A stretch of DNA of 64,000 nucleotides from CAZHHH01 sp052400685 (GCA_052400685.1 JBQTGJ010000006.1), one strand, 5' to 3'; shown: positions 45,631 through 54,500, counted from the first letter of the stretch. Numbers and translations are program-made. Notes: generated from the sequence alone by a model not told the origin.

Positions 45631-45717
45631 AGCTACAAAAATATCGACTTAAGCAAAAAATAATTCATCAAAAAAAAAGATCATCTGTCGTAATCATCTG
45701 CAAAATACAAAACAACA

Positions 45718-46488
45718 CTACTTCTGATTAAACTGGCGTAGTTTGATATTGGTAAGGACTTTTTTGGTATACAGCGGAAAATCACCATTCATCATCCATC
45801 CGTAATAACCAGGATCTTTTTCCAAAACGTCCGTCACTTTCACCCCTCTATATTTTCCAAAATTAAAGACCTCCTCATCTTTATCGTTAAAAACAATTCG
45901 GCCTGCCAAATCTACATTGCGGTTAAAAGAAGAAAACTCGGAAAGGAAAGCCACATCATTCTTCAACTCTTCATAATGATCCAGTTGTGCTTTAAGCACT
46001 TCAAAGGTAGCACGAGTATCGGCTTCAGCACTGTGTGCATCTTTAAGTTCCTTACCACAATAAAATTTATAAGCAGCTTCGAGCGTTCTCTTTTCCATTT
46101 TATGAAAAATAGTCTGCACATCGATAAAATGTCGCTTTCGCATTTCAAAATCCACATCAGCACGAATAAACTCTTCGGCAATAAGCGGGATATCAAATTT
46201 ATTGGAATTATATCCACCAATATCACAACCTTCCATAAAACGAGCCAACTCTTTGGCGATAGTCTTAAAAACAGGTGCATCTTTCACATCTTCATCATAA
46301 ATACCGTGAATAAGCGAAGAACTCCTGGGAATTGGCATTTCAGGATTAACCCGATATGTTTTCACTTCTTCTGAGCCATTAATATGAACCTTCAAAATGG
46401 CAATTTCGACAATACGGTCAGTGGCAACATTTACTCCCGTTGTTTCAAGGTCAAAAAAAACAATGGGATTTTTGAGATTTAGCTGCAT
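45718..46488 (-). CDS. DEDDh 3'-5' exonuclease with C-terminal quarter-finger-like domain
   Basis: 256 residues. Exonuclease motifs: ExoI FFDLETTGVNVATDRIVEIA (D13/E15), ExoII GYNSNKFDIPLIAEEFI (Asp), ExoIII HSAEADTRATFEVLKAQ (His and Asp). It resembles the DnaQ/epsilon-type proofreading domain. The C-terminus (about 205-250; FNFGKYRGVKVTDVLEKDPG, YYGWMM) is the small domain found in exodeoxyribonuclease X-like proteins. Acts on DNA or RNA 3' ends; the specific role is not defined. Confidence 0.9.
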   Translation of the reverse strand: MQLNLKNPIVFFDLETTGVNVATDRIVEIAILKVHINGSEEVKTYRVNPEMPIPRSSSLIHGIYDEDVKDAPVFKTIAKELARFMEGCDIGGYNSNKFDIPLIAEEFIRADVDFEMRKRHFIDVQTIFHKMEKRTLEAAYKFYCGKELKDAHSAEADTRATFEVLKAQLDHYEELKNDVAFLSEFSSFNRNVDLAGRIVFNDKDEEVFNFGKYRGVKVTDVLEKDPGYYGWMMNGDFPLYTKKVLTNIKLRQFNQK

Positions 46489-46543
46489 AATTATTGAATT
46501 ACTTTTTTTTCGAAAACCGATATATTACATATTTTAATCACTA

Positions 46544-46551
46544 CAAAGGTA
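46544..46551 (-). promoter_or_regulatory. -7 promoter box (TACCTTTG) before the exonuclease gene
   Basis: Minus-strand TACCTTTG, a full TAnnTTTG match, lies 55 bp before the start. TTTG at 46567-46570 is only 15 bp upstream, shorter than usual. Confidence 0.45.
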
Positions 46552-46752
46552 ATCAATCAACCGTTTCAAAACGAAGAAAGCAGAAACAATAACCAAACAA
46601 ACGAAAGTTAAAGCAAGACTTTTAAAACAGTAAAAAAAGAGCTATTCTACTATGCATCCGGAGTTTAAATTGTATATTTATTGTCATCAAAAACAGGAAT
46701 GGAATGCAAACATATTACTAACAAGTATTTATAACACCACAAAGCTGTCACT

Positions 46753-47307
46753 ATGAATATTCTAAAAATTTTTGTTCTGGTACTATTTGTTGCAGGAACA
46801 ACAACGGTAAAGGCCTACAACAGAGCGCCATTAGATTCGTCGTCCTTTTCTTTTAGCAGTGACACTACTAAAAAGTGGCAAGATCTTTCGAATAAAGAGC
46901 AGAAAGAAATAATTGATGATTTTAAAAAAGCTAATTCAGCCCTTAAAAAAGCCAATAAAAGTATTGAAACAGCCTTAAAAAATAAGGACACCAAAAAGGC
47001 CCTTGATGACATTGAGGATGACCTAAACAGTCTGGTTGAAGATATTATATCTGCATTAGACATCAACACAGACGAAATCAGAAAACAAATAAAAGATGCT
47101 GAGACAGAATTAAAACAAAATGTTGAAGCAACCAATTCCAAAGCTCTAAAAAAAGAGATGAATACCTTCAGTAAGGAATTAAATCTGCTGATTAAAAACT
47201 CAACAGAATCGGTTTCGAACCTTCTGCCTGTGGTAGCAGAAATACTCAATGCGACAATGGATGACATTAAAATTAACATAACGTCGGACGAAACAACTAA
47301 CGACTAA
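46753..47307 (+). CDS. Secreted alpha-helical protein of unknown function
   Basis: 184 residues. Signal peptide (MNILKIFVLVLFVAGTTTVK, cut near KAYN), then a serine-rich stretch and a long lysine/glutamate-rich helical region with heptad-like spacing (about 45-170; DFKKANSALKKANKSIETAL, KDTKKALDDIEDDLNSLVED, IKDAETELKQNVEATNSKAL). It looks like a periplasmic coiled coil or four-helix bundle. The PAP2 phosphatase gene follows after 13 bp, so the two are probably co-transcribed. No family recognised. Confidence 0.75.
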   Translation: MNILKIFVLVLFVAGTTTVKAYNRAPLDSSSFSFSSDTTKKWQDLSNKEQKEIIDDFKKANSALKKANKSIETALKNKDTKKALDDIEDDLNSLVEDIISALDINTDEIRKQIKDAETELKQNVEATNSKALKKEMNTFSKELNLLIKNSTESVSNLLPVVAEILNATMDDIKINITSDETTND

Positions 47308-47320
47308 AATACAATAACCT

Positions 47321-47995
47321 GTGGATGCTTTATTAAACCTCGACAAAGAATTACTACTATTCCTGAACCACTGCCACACTCCACTGTGGGATCATTTTTT
47401 TTGGATATACTCCGGCATAATAGTCTGGATTCCCCTTTATGCCGCCATTATATACATTATAGTTAAACAAGGAGGCATACGAAGTTTTTGGATCATTTTA
47501 GCTCTCATTCTAACCATTGTTTTGTGCGATCAAATTTCGAGTGCCTTTTTCAAGCCATTCTTTGAACGTTTCCGTCCCTCCCGCGATCCATCGCTCCGCG
47601 GACTAGTTCAACTGGTTGGAAACTACACGGGCGGAAAATATGGATTTATCTCCTCTCATGCCGCAAATTCCTTTGGTCTGGCAATGTTTATATCCTTATT
47701 GTTTAAACGAAAAGCACTCAGTCTTTTCATGTTTGGCTGGGCTGTTATCAATGCCTATTCCCGCATCTACCTAGGGGTTCACTATCCGGGAGATATTATT
47801 GGAGGGATGTTAGTCGGAATATTGCTCGCCTGGCTCGTTTATAAGATATACAGTCGTTTTACCTATCACTTCGTCTTTGCCAAAGGGAGCAACAGCATGA
47901 CCCAAAATGCCCCGATTGGCATTATTCTAATAACCGGAATTCTTTCTATCATAATGATACTATTATCGAGTATGCAATTAATTAAGATGTTGTAA
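47321..47995 (+). CDS. PAP2 family phosphatase
   Basis: 224 residues with a GTG start at 47321; the sequence from there (DALLNLDKELLLFLNHCHTP) is the normal N-terminus of this family and no in-frame ATG fits. Five or six membrane helices. PAP2 motifs: KPFFERFRPSRDP, SSHAANSFGLAM (motif 2 with the catalytic His) and SRIYLGVHYPGDIIGG (motif 3). It may act on undecaprenyl pyrophosphate or a phosphatidyl lipid at the outer face of the inner membrane. A strongly hydrophobic helix closes the protein. Confidence 0.92.
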   Translation: MDALLNLDKELLLFLNHCHTPLWDHFFWIYSGIIVWIPLYAAIIYIIVKQGGIRSFWIILALILTIVLCDQISSAFFKPFFERFRPSRDPSLRGLVQLVGNYTGGKYGFISSHAANSFGLAMFISLLFKRKALSLFMFGWAVINAYSRIYLGVHYPGDIIGGMLVGILLAWLVYKIYSRFTYHFVFAKGSNSMTQNAPIGIILITGILSIIMILLSSMQLIKML

Positions 47996-48020
47996 AAAAA
48001 TAATCACCGTTATCTTTTTC

Positions 48021-48132
48021 GTTACGCGTACTCTCAAAATGGTCATTTACGTCAGTAAACGCACATTTTGAAAGCTCTGCAAGCCAAGAATTTGAACTTT
48101 ATAGCTCTAACGCCTGACTTTATGGACAGACC
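48021..48132 (+). repeat. Palindromic intergenic element, copy 7
   Basis: Outer arms CTCTCAAAATG (48031-48041) and CATTTTGAAAG (48064-48074), 10 of 11 paired, with inner TTTAC/GTAAA around GTCA. Left flank GTTACGCG; right flank GCAAGCCAAGAATTTGAAC then TTATAG and the end motif GACTTTATGGACAGAC. This is one of the two most complete single copies and lies downstream of the PAP2 gene. Confidence 0.8.
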
Positions 48133-48402
48133 CAACTGTAATTTGGTATTTTTTGCATACCGCATTAACAACAAAAAAATAAGTACCCCATCCGGGTAAA
48201 ATTATTAAGTCACTTCAAGACTCGGTTGAATGACTCGCTATTATATACGCACGGCTAAACACCAAAATTAATTAGCCATATATACAAATTCCATATATTA
48301 ATATTTGTTAAACAAAGGCGATTTAGCGTTAAATAATTATTAAAAAGGGAGTTTAATGCCTATCTTTAAAACAGTCATTAACTTTTATAAAACCTTTCGA
48401 TT

Positions 48403-48672
48403 ATGAGTACTACTATAACATTTAATCAGCTGAGGAAGATTAAAGACAGTCTTCCCAAGGGCGCAACACGTACCATTGCCGAAAATTTAAACCTCGACGT
48501 AGAAACTGTGCGAAATTATTTTGGAGGGGCCAACTACGATCGGGGAAAGAGTATAGGTATCCATTTGGAACAAGGCCCCGATGGTGGTATAGTTGAACTT
48601 GACGACACCACAATTTTGGAAATGGCTCAGGATATTTTATCAGGGAAAAAGCAAGTTAAAGAGTTTGCCTAA
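48403..48672 (+). CDS. Small helix-turn-helix-like protein
   Basis: 89 residues. A predicted helix-turn-helix (ATRTIAENLNLDVETVRNYF, about 20-42) is followed by a beta-hairpin-like stretch (SIGIHLEQGPDGGIVELDDT) and a helix (TILEMAQDILSGKK). No signal peptide. A perfect terminator follows. It probably binds DNA, but the target is unknown. I did not recognise a named family. The 270 bp before it hold no second gene. Confidence 0.75.
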   Translation: MSTTITFNQLRKIKDSLPKGATRTIAENLNLDVETVRNYFGGANYDRGKSIGIHLEQGPDGGIVELDDTTILEMAQDILSGKKQVKEFA

Positions 48673-48708
48673 TAAACAATTAATCGTAATGGCATAATTA
48701 AAATAGGC

Positions 48709-48743
48709 AAAACGGGGAACTTTTTAGAGTTCCCCGTTTTTTT
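48709..48743 (+). terminator. Rho-independent terminator of the helix-turn-helix gene
   Basis: Stem AACGGGGAACT/AGTTCCCCGTT with a short TTTTAG loop, followed by TTTTTATG. One of the strongest terminators in the window. Confidence 0.9.
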
Positions 48744-48768
48744 ATGTTTCAATATTCTACATCATTAA

Positions 48769-48910
48769 CTAGAGTCTGGTAACACAATTCTCCTTCTGCG
48801 ACACGCTCTCAAAATGGACATTTACGTCAGTAATCTCGTGTTTTTAGAACTACTGAATCATTTAATGACGTTACCGCTCAAACTTATGACTTCATAAACA
48901 CATACACTAA
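48769..48910 (+). repeat. Palindromic intergenic element, copy 8, with terminal inverted repeats
   Basis: Left end CTAGAGTCTGGTAACAC, then CTTCTGCGACACG and the core CTCTCAAAATGGACATTTAC; right end ACTTCATAAACACATACAC. The right hairpin arm is decayed. The ends form imperfect inverted repeats. Copy 9 begins at the very next base. Confidence 0.7.
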
Positions 48911-49156
48911 TTAGAGTCTGTCCATAAACTAAGTGTTTGAAATATAAAGTTCAAATTCAAGGCTTGCGAAGTCATAAAAATCAAGGGACTTACGAACGAA
49001 GTAAAGGCAGAAGCAAAGCTGTTATTGTGGATTTATCTCATAAATGCTTTGATTATGCTTTACAAGGAGGAAGAAGACGAAGTCAGTTTACTTTTCGTAA
49101 ATGACTGTTTTTATGACAAGCGTAACGCAGAAGTTGACTTCATAGACAAACACTAA
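48911..49156 (-). repeat. Palindromic intergenic element, copy 9 (long form with terminal inverted repeats)
   Basis: Left end TTAGAGTCTGTCCATAAACT (48911-48930); the reverse complement of the right end reads TTAGTGTTTGTCTATGAAGT (49137-49156), 15 of 20 bases the same. Inside are TATAAAGTTCAAATTCAAGG and CTTGCGAAGTC at one side and AAGCGTAACGCAGAAG at the other. About 100 bp of extra sequence (roughly 48975-49080) replace one hairpin arm. It ends 8 bp before the stop codon of the second GIN gene. Confidence 0.75.
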
Positions 49157-49164
49157 TTAAAAAA

Positions 49165-49884
49165 CTATCTTTTTCGAACTGATCCACCACTCGACTGATT
49201 CATCTCCTTTATAAGTCCTTCACCACGAATATTAACAGAGCCACCAGAGCTGGCTCTGGCTTTAATTTCTCCATCTGCAAAAATATCGACAGAGCCACCA
49301 GAACTGGCTCCGGCTTCTGCATTAATTGCTTTAAAATCGTAAGCATTTACACTGGCACCGCTGCTCGCCTCGGCGTCGACAAAATCACCTCTGCCATTGA
49401 CTCCAATATTAGCTCCGGAAGAAGCATCCAACTCCAAATGATTGCAAAAGAGCTCCAGATTAGTGGAGGCGCCTGAAGAACATTTAACATCAAGCATCGG
49501 GATCTCGAGAGCCTGCGCAGATTCAGCCCTTGAACCGGATGAAAGACTTAGTTTAGTGAGATTGGTAAACGTAACATACACTTTTACACCACCATATTTA
49601 TTACCTGAAAATAGTCGTCGACCAGAAGATTTAATATACACAGCAAGCTCGCCGTCTTCAACCACAGTGGTAACATTATCAATAATATCATCACCGGCTT
49701 CAACGATGACCTCCTGCTGCATCCCGGATGATAGTATGACGGTTATACCTGTACTGACTTTCAACTCGCTAAATGGCTCTAGCGTTCGCGTTTGCTTAAC
49801 GCCCCCCTCACCACCCGCATAAATACAGCTGGTAAAAACCATCGATAACAATAAAAAAAACTGAGCAAAAAAAAGTCTTTTCAT
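49165..49884 (-). CDS. Head GIN domain (DUF2807) secreted protein, paralogue 2
   Basis: 239 residues. Signal peptide with a possible lipobox (FLLLSMVFTSC, C20), then DUF2807 (TLEPFSELKVSTGITVILSS) and a beta solenoid with repeats of SSGAS and SSGGS type (KCSSGAST, DASSGANI, EASSGASV, RASSGGSV). The other paralogue at 26670-27386 uses SGVGN-type turns, so the repeats have evolved separately. Function unknown; probably periplasmic or surface. A palindromic repeat touches the 3' end. Confidence 0.88.
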   Translation of the reverse strand: MKRLFFAQFFLLLSMVFTSCIYAGGEGGVKQTRTLEPFSELKVSTGITVILSSGMQQEVIVEAGDDIIDNVTTVVEDGELAVYIKSSGRRLFSGNKYGGVKVYVTFTNLTKLSLSSGSRAESAQALEIPMLDVKCSSGASTNLELFCNHLELDASSGANIGVNGRGDFVDAEASSGASVNAYDFKAINAEAGASSGGSVDIFADGEIKARASSGGSVNIRGEGLIKEMNQSSGGSVRKR

Positions 49885-50383
49885 GATAAATTAAAATTAG
49901 ATTAATTGACTAGATCCGAAAAATCCAAAAGTCTAAAAAAGTGTCCTTAAAAGACTAAAAAATAAATAACCGTGGGTAAAATATGCAAAAGAATAGCAAA
50001 AAAACAGACAACCTTAAAAGGATTAAATTCGAACCATTAAAGCTCTATCTTTTCAGGGTTCCTATTTCTATTCCATTTCTTCCACCTGTTTTACCGGCGG
50101 TTACTCGAATTTCATCCATTCGGGATAATTAAACGACTTTTGGAAGCGGAAAATTTAAATATATGACCACTAAACTGTCCAAAAAGTTACAGCCAAAATC
50201 AAAATAATCCAATCTAATTTCTTAATAATTTCAAACCGACTCGTATCAACTTCATGCAAAGACAAAGCCACATGGTATTCCAGAACTCAAAACTAACGCC
50301 AAACAAAAGGGAGCATTTTTATGCATATTTTAGGAAGCATAAAATAATTGTAAATACATTGTGCAATGCGCATATTTGGATAA
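49885..50383. other. Intergenic region before the ATPase remnant, no gene seen
   Basis: AT-rich upstream region of the GIN gene followed by sequence that may also be decayed. A poor inverted repeat AAAGTCT...AGACTAAA lies near 49928-49960. Nothing else is recognised. Confidence 0.4.
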
Positions 50384-50680
50384 ACTATCAAAACAGGGAA
50401 AACTCTGCATCACAAGGTTAAAACGCTTTTTAAAAGTACAACTACGGACATTAAACGATATTTATACGTTAAAATCGCATGGCAAACTGGAATAATTGGG
50501 ATTATTGGTGCTCGCGGAGTTGAAAAAACGACGATGATTTTACAACATACCAAAGACAATTCAGATAGCTAAAAAGCGTTATCTGTTTTCGCAGACGGGT
50601 TGTCCTTTACCAAAAACAAACTTTATAATTTGGCAGATGATTCCTATAAAAAGGATGCCAGACGGAAATACGCAGTCACA
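50384..50680 (+). pseudogene. Remnant of an AAA_14-type ATPase gene (5' part)
   Basis: The plus-strand frame starting near 50384 reads TTTDIKRYLYVKIAWQTG, then IIGIIGARGVEKTTMILQHT, then an in-frame TAA, then KALSVFADGLSFTKNKLYNL and ADDSYKKD. This matches the N-terminal part of ATP-binding proteins of the AAA_14 (DUF4143-associated) type, whose Walker A reads GARGVGKTT. Here the Walker A glycine is Glu, a stop codon interrupts the frame, and the rest of the gene is missing. It is a decayed and truncated gene. Confidence 0.75.
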
Positions 50681-50737
50681 GTGCGTAACTTGTTGCAGAC
50701 GCGACACAAGCTACACACCATAACGCAAAAAGACCTC

Positions 50738-52897
50738 TTATTCCACCAAAGTCATCTCGTCCAATAGATAGCCGGCACCAGCAAACTTATCAATAATAAA
50801 TAAGGCATATCGGATATCCAACGAAATGTTACGACACTGGTTGGGGTTAAACATCAGATCGCTCATTACGCCTTCCCATGCCCGATCAAAATTAACACCA
50901 ATCAACTGCCCACTGGCATTGACAACGGGGCTGCCTGAATTTCCGCCCGTGGTATGATTAGTGGCTAAAAAACAAACCGGGACTGTCCCATCCTGCTCAT
51001 AGCGACCGTAATCCTTAGTTCTATATAACTCCTTTAATCGTTCGGGGACTCTGTAATCATAAATATCCGGATTATCCTTCTCCATGATCCCTTCCAAAGT
51101 AGAAAAATAATTATAATAAACGGCATCGCGGGCCTCATAGCCCTTTACATCACCATAGGCAATACGAAGCGTAAAATTGGCATCTGGATAGAAATGACGC
51201 TCCGGTTCATATGCCATCAAGGCTTGCATATAAATTTGGTTTAAGCTGTCGAGGCGATCATGATACAGACGGTAACCTACCATCACTTTGTCGTGATACA
51301 TCTGGCTAATAGACTGATACAATTTGACTGCCGGATCCTTTTTCAACTTTTTCAATTTCTGAAGATTCATTAGATAATCCATCAGCTCCTCGTGATTGGT
51401 AAACACTGTTTTTTGGAATAGTTGATCAACAAATTTTTCAGTATCGCCTTTATACTTCTTGTCTATTTCGGTGTATACAGCAGGGTGAAAAACGATGGGA
51501 ACCTCCGTGCGATAACTATTTAACAAGACAGGCGACAGCTTCTGATCAACGGGCTGATAAAAATCCTTAAAATGGGAATCAGTCCGCTTCCTGAGGGCGG
51601 TGACCAACGACTGAACTTTGGCATCATCAACGCCATTTCGCTCAACCAAATCAACCAAACCAGCATATAACCCTGCCAAAGCAACAGTCTCCATGCTATT
51701 TCTTCCGATCAGCTCCAAAAGATAGCTCCGCGCCAAACTATATTCGCCATATTTAGAATAAGTTGTTCGGTATTCATCAAGCAGATTACCCCATTTACGT
51801 TTACGAGTATCATCGGAAAGAACCCATTTTGTAAATTCAGCCTCCGATTGCTGTTTCCGGGTAACCGCATCTAATTTATTCAACCCTTTTATTTCACCCT
51901 TCCAACGTTTCCATGAATTGGATATGGAAGCCGCTTTTGCCGCATACTGAATACGAATAGCAGGATCCGACTCCATATAATGCTTGATAATATTTAGCTT
52001 TTGAGTGCGTACATTAATCAATTTAGGATAAACGTCGTTGATGAGCATTTGAAGATGAAAAGAAGGCACATACTCAGCTGTGCTTCCCGGGTAACCAAAC
52101 ACCATCGTAAAATCGCCTTCATTCACGCCTTTTAAACTTATGGGAAAATGATAAGCAGGCTTGAAAGGCACATTATCCGGTGCATAACCGGCAGGTTTAT
52201 TGTCTTTACCGGCATATACCCTAAAAATTGAGAAATCGCCTGTATGGCGTGGCCACATCCAGTTATCGGTATCACCTCCAAATTTCCCGATAGCCGAAGG
52301 CGGTGCTCCAACCAAACGGACATCAGTAAACACCTCTTCAACAAACAAATAATATTGATTACCTGCATAAAACTTCTCTACATGCGCAGAATAGCCATTA
52401 TCTTTTAAAGCCTTATCGACTACGGACTTAATGTTTCGGGCAATAATTTCATCTCTTTTAACCATGGGGAGTTCACTATTTACACCTTCCAACACCGCTT
52501 CGGTAACATCGTCCATCCGTTTAAGAAAAGTCACCGACAAATTCTCGTTGGGCAATTCTTCCTGACGTGACATAGCCCAAAAACCTTCAGTTAGATAATC
52601 GTGCGACACGCTACTGTGCTTTTGAATAGCAGAAAAACCGCAATGATGATTGGTTATTAGCAACCCCTCTGGAGATATTATTTCGCCGGTGCATCCGCCG
52701 CCAAAAATAACAACGGCATCTTTCATGCTCGCGTGATTGATGCTGTAAACGTCTTCAGCCGTTAGCTTAAAGCCCATTTGTTGCATATCACCAATGTTAA
52801 ACTTATCCAGCAAAACAGGAAGCCACATTCCTTCCTTTGCCTGACCTGTCAGGGCCAATGAAATAAAAACAATGATTAAGATCGTCTTTCTTATCAT
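50738..52897 (-). CDS. S46 family dipeptidyl-peptidase, DPP11-like
   Basis: 719 residues with a signal peptide (ending GQAKE). The serine-protease triad is probably H85 (TNHHCGF), D221 (PRHTGDFS) and S654 (GGNSGSPV). Peptidase S46 enzymes remove dipeptides from peptide N-termini in the periplasm. R672 (NFDRAWEG) sits 18 residues after the serine, the same spacing as S655 and R673 of Porphyromonas DPP11; there Arg sets preference for Asp/Glu at P1, while DPP7 has Gly. An acidic-P1 dipeptidase is therefore predicted. The start follows maf by 45 bp, so it probably belongs to the preceding cluster. Confidence 0.92.
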   Translation of the reverse strand: MIRKTILIIVFISLALTGQAKEGMWLPVLLDKFNIGDMQQMGFKLTAEDVYSINHASMKDAVVIFGGGCTGEIISPEGLLITNHHCGFSAIQKHSSVSHDYLTEGFWAMSRQEELPNENLSVTFLKRMDDVTEAVLEGVNSELPMVKRDEIIARNIKSVVDKALKDNGYSAHVEKFYAGNQYYLFVEEVFTDVRLVGAPPSAIGKFGGDTDNWMWPRHTGDFSIFRVYAGKDNKPAGYAPDNVPFKPAYHFPISLKGVNEGDFTMVFGYPGSTAEYVPSFHLQMLINDVYPKLINVRTQKLNIIKHYMESDPAIRIQYAAKAASISNSWKRWKGEIKGLNKLDAVTRKQQSEAEFTKWVLSDDTRKRKWGNLLDEYRTTYSKYGEYSLARSYLLELIGRNSMETVALAGLYAGLVDLVERNGVDDAKVQSLVTALRKRTDSHFKDFYQPVDQKLSPVLLNSYRTEVPIVFHPAVYTEIDKKYKGDTEKFVDQLFQKTVFTNHEELMDYLMNLQKLKKLKKDPAVKLYQSISQMYHDKVMVGYRLYHDRLDSLNQIYMQALMAYEPERHFYPDANFTLRIAYGDVKGYEARDAVYYNYFSTLEGIMEKDNPDIYDYRVPERLKELYRTKDYGRYEQDGTVPVCFLATNHTTGGNSGSPVVNASGQLIGVNFDRAWEGVMSDLMFNPNQCRNISLDIRYALFIIDKFAGAGYLLDEMTLVE

Positions 52898-52942
52898 AAC
52901 TCAAACAATTTCAGAAAACATAAAACAAAAAATACTGATCGA

Positions 52943-53527
52943 TTAAAACTGCGTCAATTCATGAAACAATTTATCGACAGGGAGTCCCATTACATTAAAA
53001 TAGGAGCCCTCGATTTTACGTATCCCCGTCAAACCGATCCACTCCTGTATACCATAACTGCCAGCCTTATCAAAAGGTTTAAAAGTGTCGACGTAATAAA
53101 TAATGTCTGCTTCACTTAATTCGCGAAACCAAACCTTTGTAACATCGTTAAAAGACACTTCCTTATCAACCGATTTAATAACCACACCAGAAATAACCTC
53201 GTGCACCATACCGCTAAGTTTCGACAACATAACTATAGCCTCCTCTCTATCGGCAGGTTTATTAATCACCTGTCCGTCTAAAACAACTATGGTATCAGAA
53301 GTAATGACCAACGTATCGGCCAATGACCAAAGATGTTCGTAGGCTTTCATTTTATTGTGTGCCAACAACTCAGGCACATCTATAGCCGGCATTGCAACGG
53401 GAAAATCTTCGGGCAGATCCGGCATAACCTCTACATAAAATGGAACACCAGCCATTTTAAGTAACTCCTGCCGACGAGGCGATTGAGACGCTAAAACAAC
53501 ATTAAAGTGGCTTAAATTATCAAGCAT
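52943..53527 (-). CDS. maf: Maf family nucleotide pyrophosphatase
   Basis: 194 residues. Signatures VVLASQSPRRQELLKMAGV near the N-terminus, ITSDTIVVLDGQVINKPADR in the centre, GMVHEVISGVVI and GSYGIQEWIGLTGIRKIEGS near the end. The TSDT-V and Q-E pattern is that of the YhdE-like group, active on dTTP, UTP and modified pyrimidine nucleotides. It lies 17 bp after the UbiA-type gene and probably shares its transcript. Confidence 0.94.
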   Translation of the reverse strand: MLDNLSHFNVVLASQSPRRQELLKMAGVPFYVEVMPDLPEDFPVAMPAIDVPELLAHNKMKAYEHLWSLADTLVITSDTIVVLDGQVINKPADREEAIVMLSKLSGMVHEVISGVVIKSVDKEVSFNDVTKVWFRELSEADIIYYVDTFKPFDKAGSYGIQEWIGLTGIRKIEGSYFNVMGLPVDKLFHELTQF

Positions 53528-53544
53528 TTATCAGAATTAAAAAA

Positions 53545-54489
53545 TCAAACAAAGAAAGATTGCGCCACAAAGATGAACAAAATACCAAACAACATAATAA
53601 TTTTGCTCATTTGTGACATGCGATGAAACGATGATTTATTGGTCGCTTTAAGCACCCCAAAAGAAAGAATGAGATAAGGAATTGATAATAAAAATAAAAA
53701 ATAAAACAATGCAATACGACTTTCGCGCAAAGTTGGCACCATAAAATAAACACCCCACAAAACAGACAGTGATAGTATATTAATGGCCACCACAACCCAA
53801 CCTGACATGCTAATGCCCATTTCAATAGGCAGCGTAGAACACCCCATGGCGCGGTCGCCTTCCAGATCCTCCATATCTTTAATGATTTCGCGTGCCATTG
53901 TGCTTATAAAAGCAAAAAAAGCAAAACCTGACGTCCAGAACCAGGCCATCGAGCAGGCCGGCGACTGAAGTATATCAGGACCGTGAACCTTTGCCAAAGC
54001 AGCAAACTCAACCGAAACGACAAAATAAGCAACCAATGCGGTTAAAAAAGAGATCGTTAAATTACCTACTAAAAGCTGTTTCTTTAAGGTAGTAGAATAG
54101 TACCACAATAAAGCAGGAATGATAATAAACATTAGCGCATAATTCTCCTTACGTAATACATAAGCCAAATAAAGACCTGTAAACACACCAATTAGAGTAA
54201 AAACAACATGCCACAATAAAACGGTTCGGCGGGGAAACACTTCCCCTACCACAATTTTATCCGGCCGGTTAATACGATCAATCTTTAAATCAAAGTAATC
54301 GTTAATTACATACCCGGAAGCCGCCAGCGACAAGGTGGTAATAACCAACATAATAAATCGCCAGTTGGACAATACCGGATCAATATTATAATGATACAAA
54401 ATGGGCAATAAGAGACCGTATCGCAGTAACACCTGCAAAAAAGCCACTATCAGCAAATTTTTGAATCGAATTAATCGTAGAAATGCCAT
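53545..54489 (-). CDS. UbiA family prenyltransferase (geranylgeranylglycerol-phosphate geranylgeranyltransferase-like)
   Basis: 314 residues from the ATG at 54489, 11 bp after the kdsC stop; a longer start at 54525 would overlap kdsC. Nine or so membrane helices. The two Asp-rich motifs are NDYFDLKIDRINRPDKIVVG and REIIKDMEDLEGDRAMGCST, as in UbiA enzymes. In Bacteroidota this gene is annotated as geranylgeranylglycerol-phosphate transferase-like. The true prenyl acceptor in this lineage is uncertain. Confidence 0.85.
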   Translation of the reverse strand: MAFLRLIRFKNLLIVAFLQVLLRYGLLLPILYHYNIDPVLSNWRFIMLVITTLSLAASGYVINDYFDLKIDRINRPDKIVVGEVFPRRTVLLWHVVFTLIGVFTGLYLAYVLRKENYALMFIIIPALLWYYSTTLKKQLLVGNLTISFLTALVAYFVVSVEFAALAKVHGPDILQSPACSMAWFWTSGFAFFAFISTMAREIIKDMEDLEGDRAMGCSTLPIEMGISMSGWVVVAINILSLSVLWGVYFMVPTLRESRIALFYFLFLLSIPYLILSFGVLKATNKSSFHRMSQMSKIIMLFGILFIFVAQSFFV

Positions 54490-54500
54490 CAGAAAAATTT

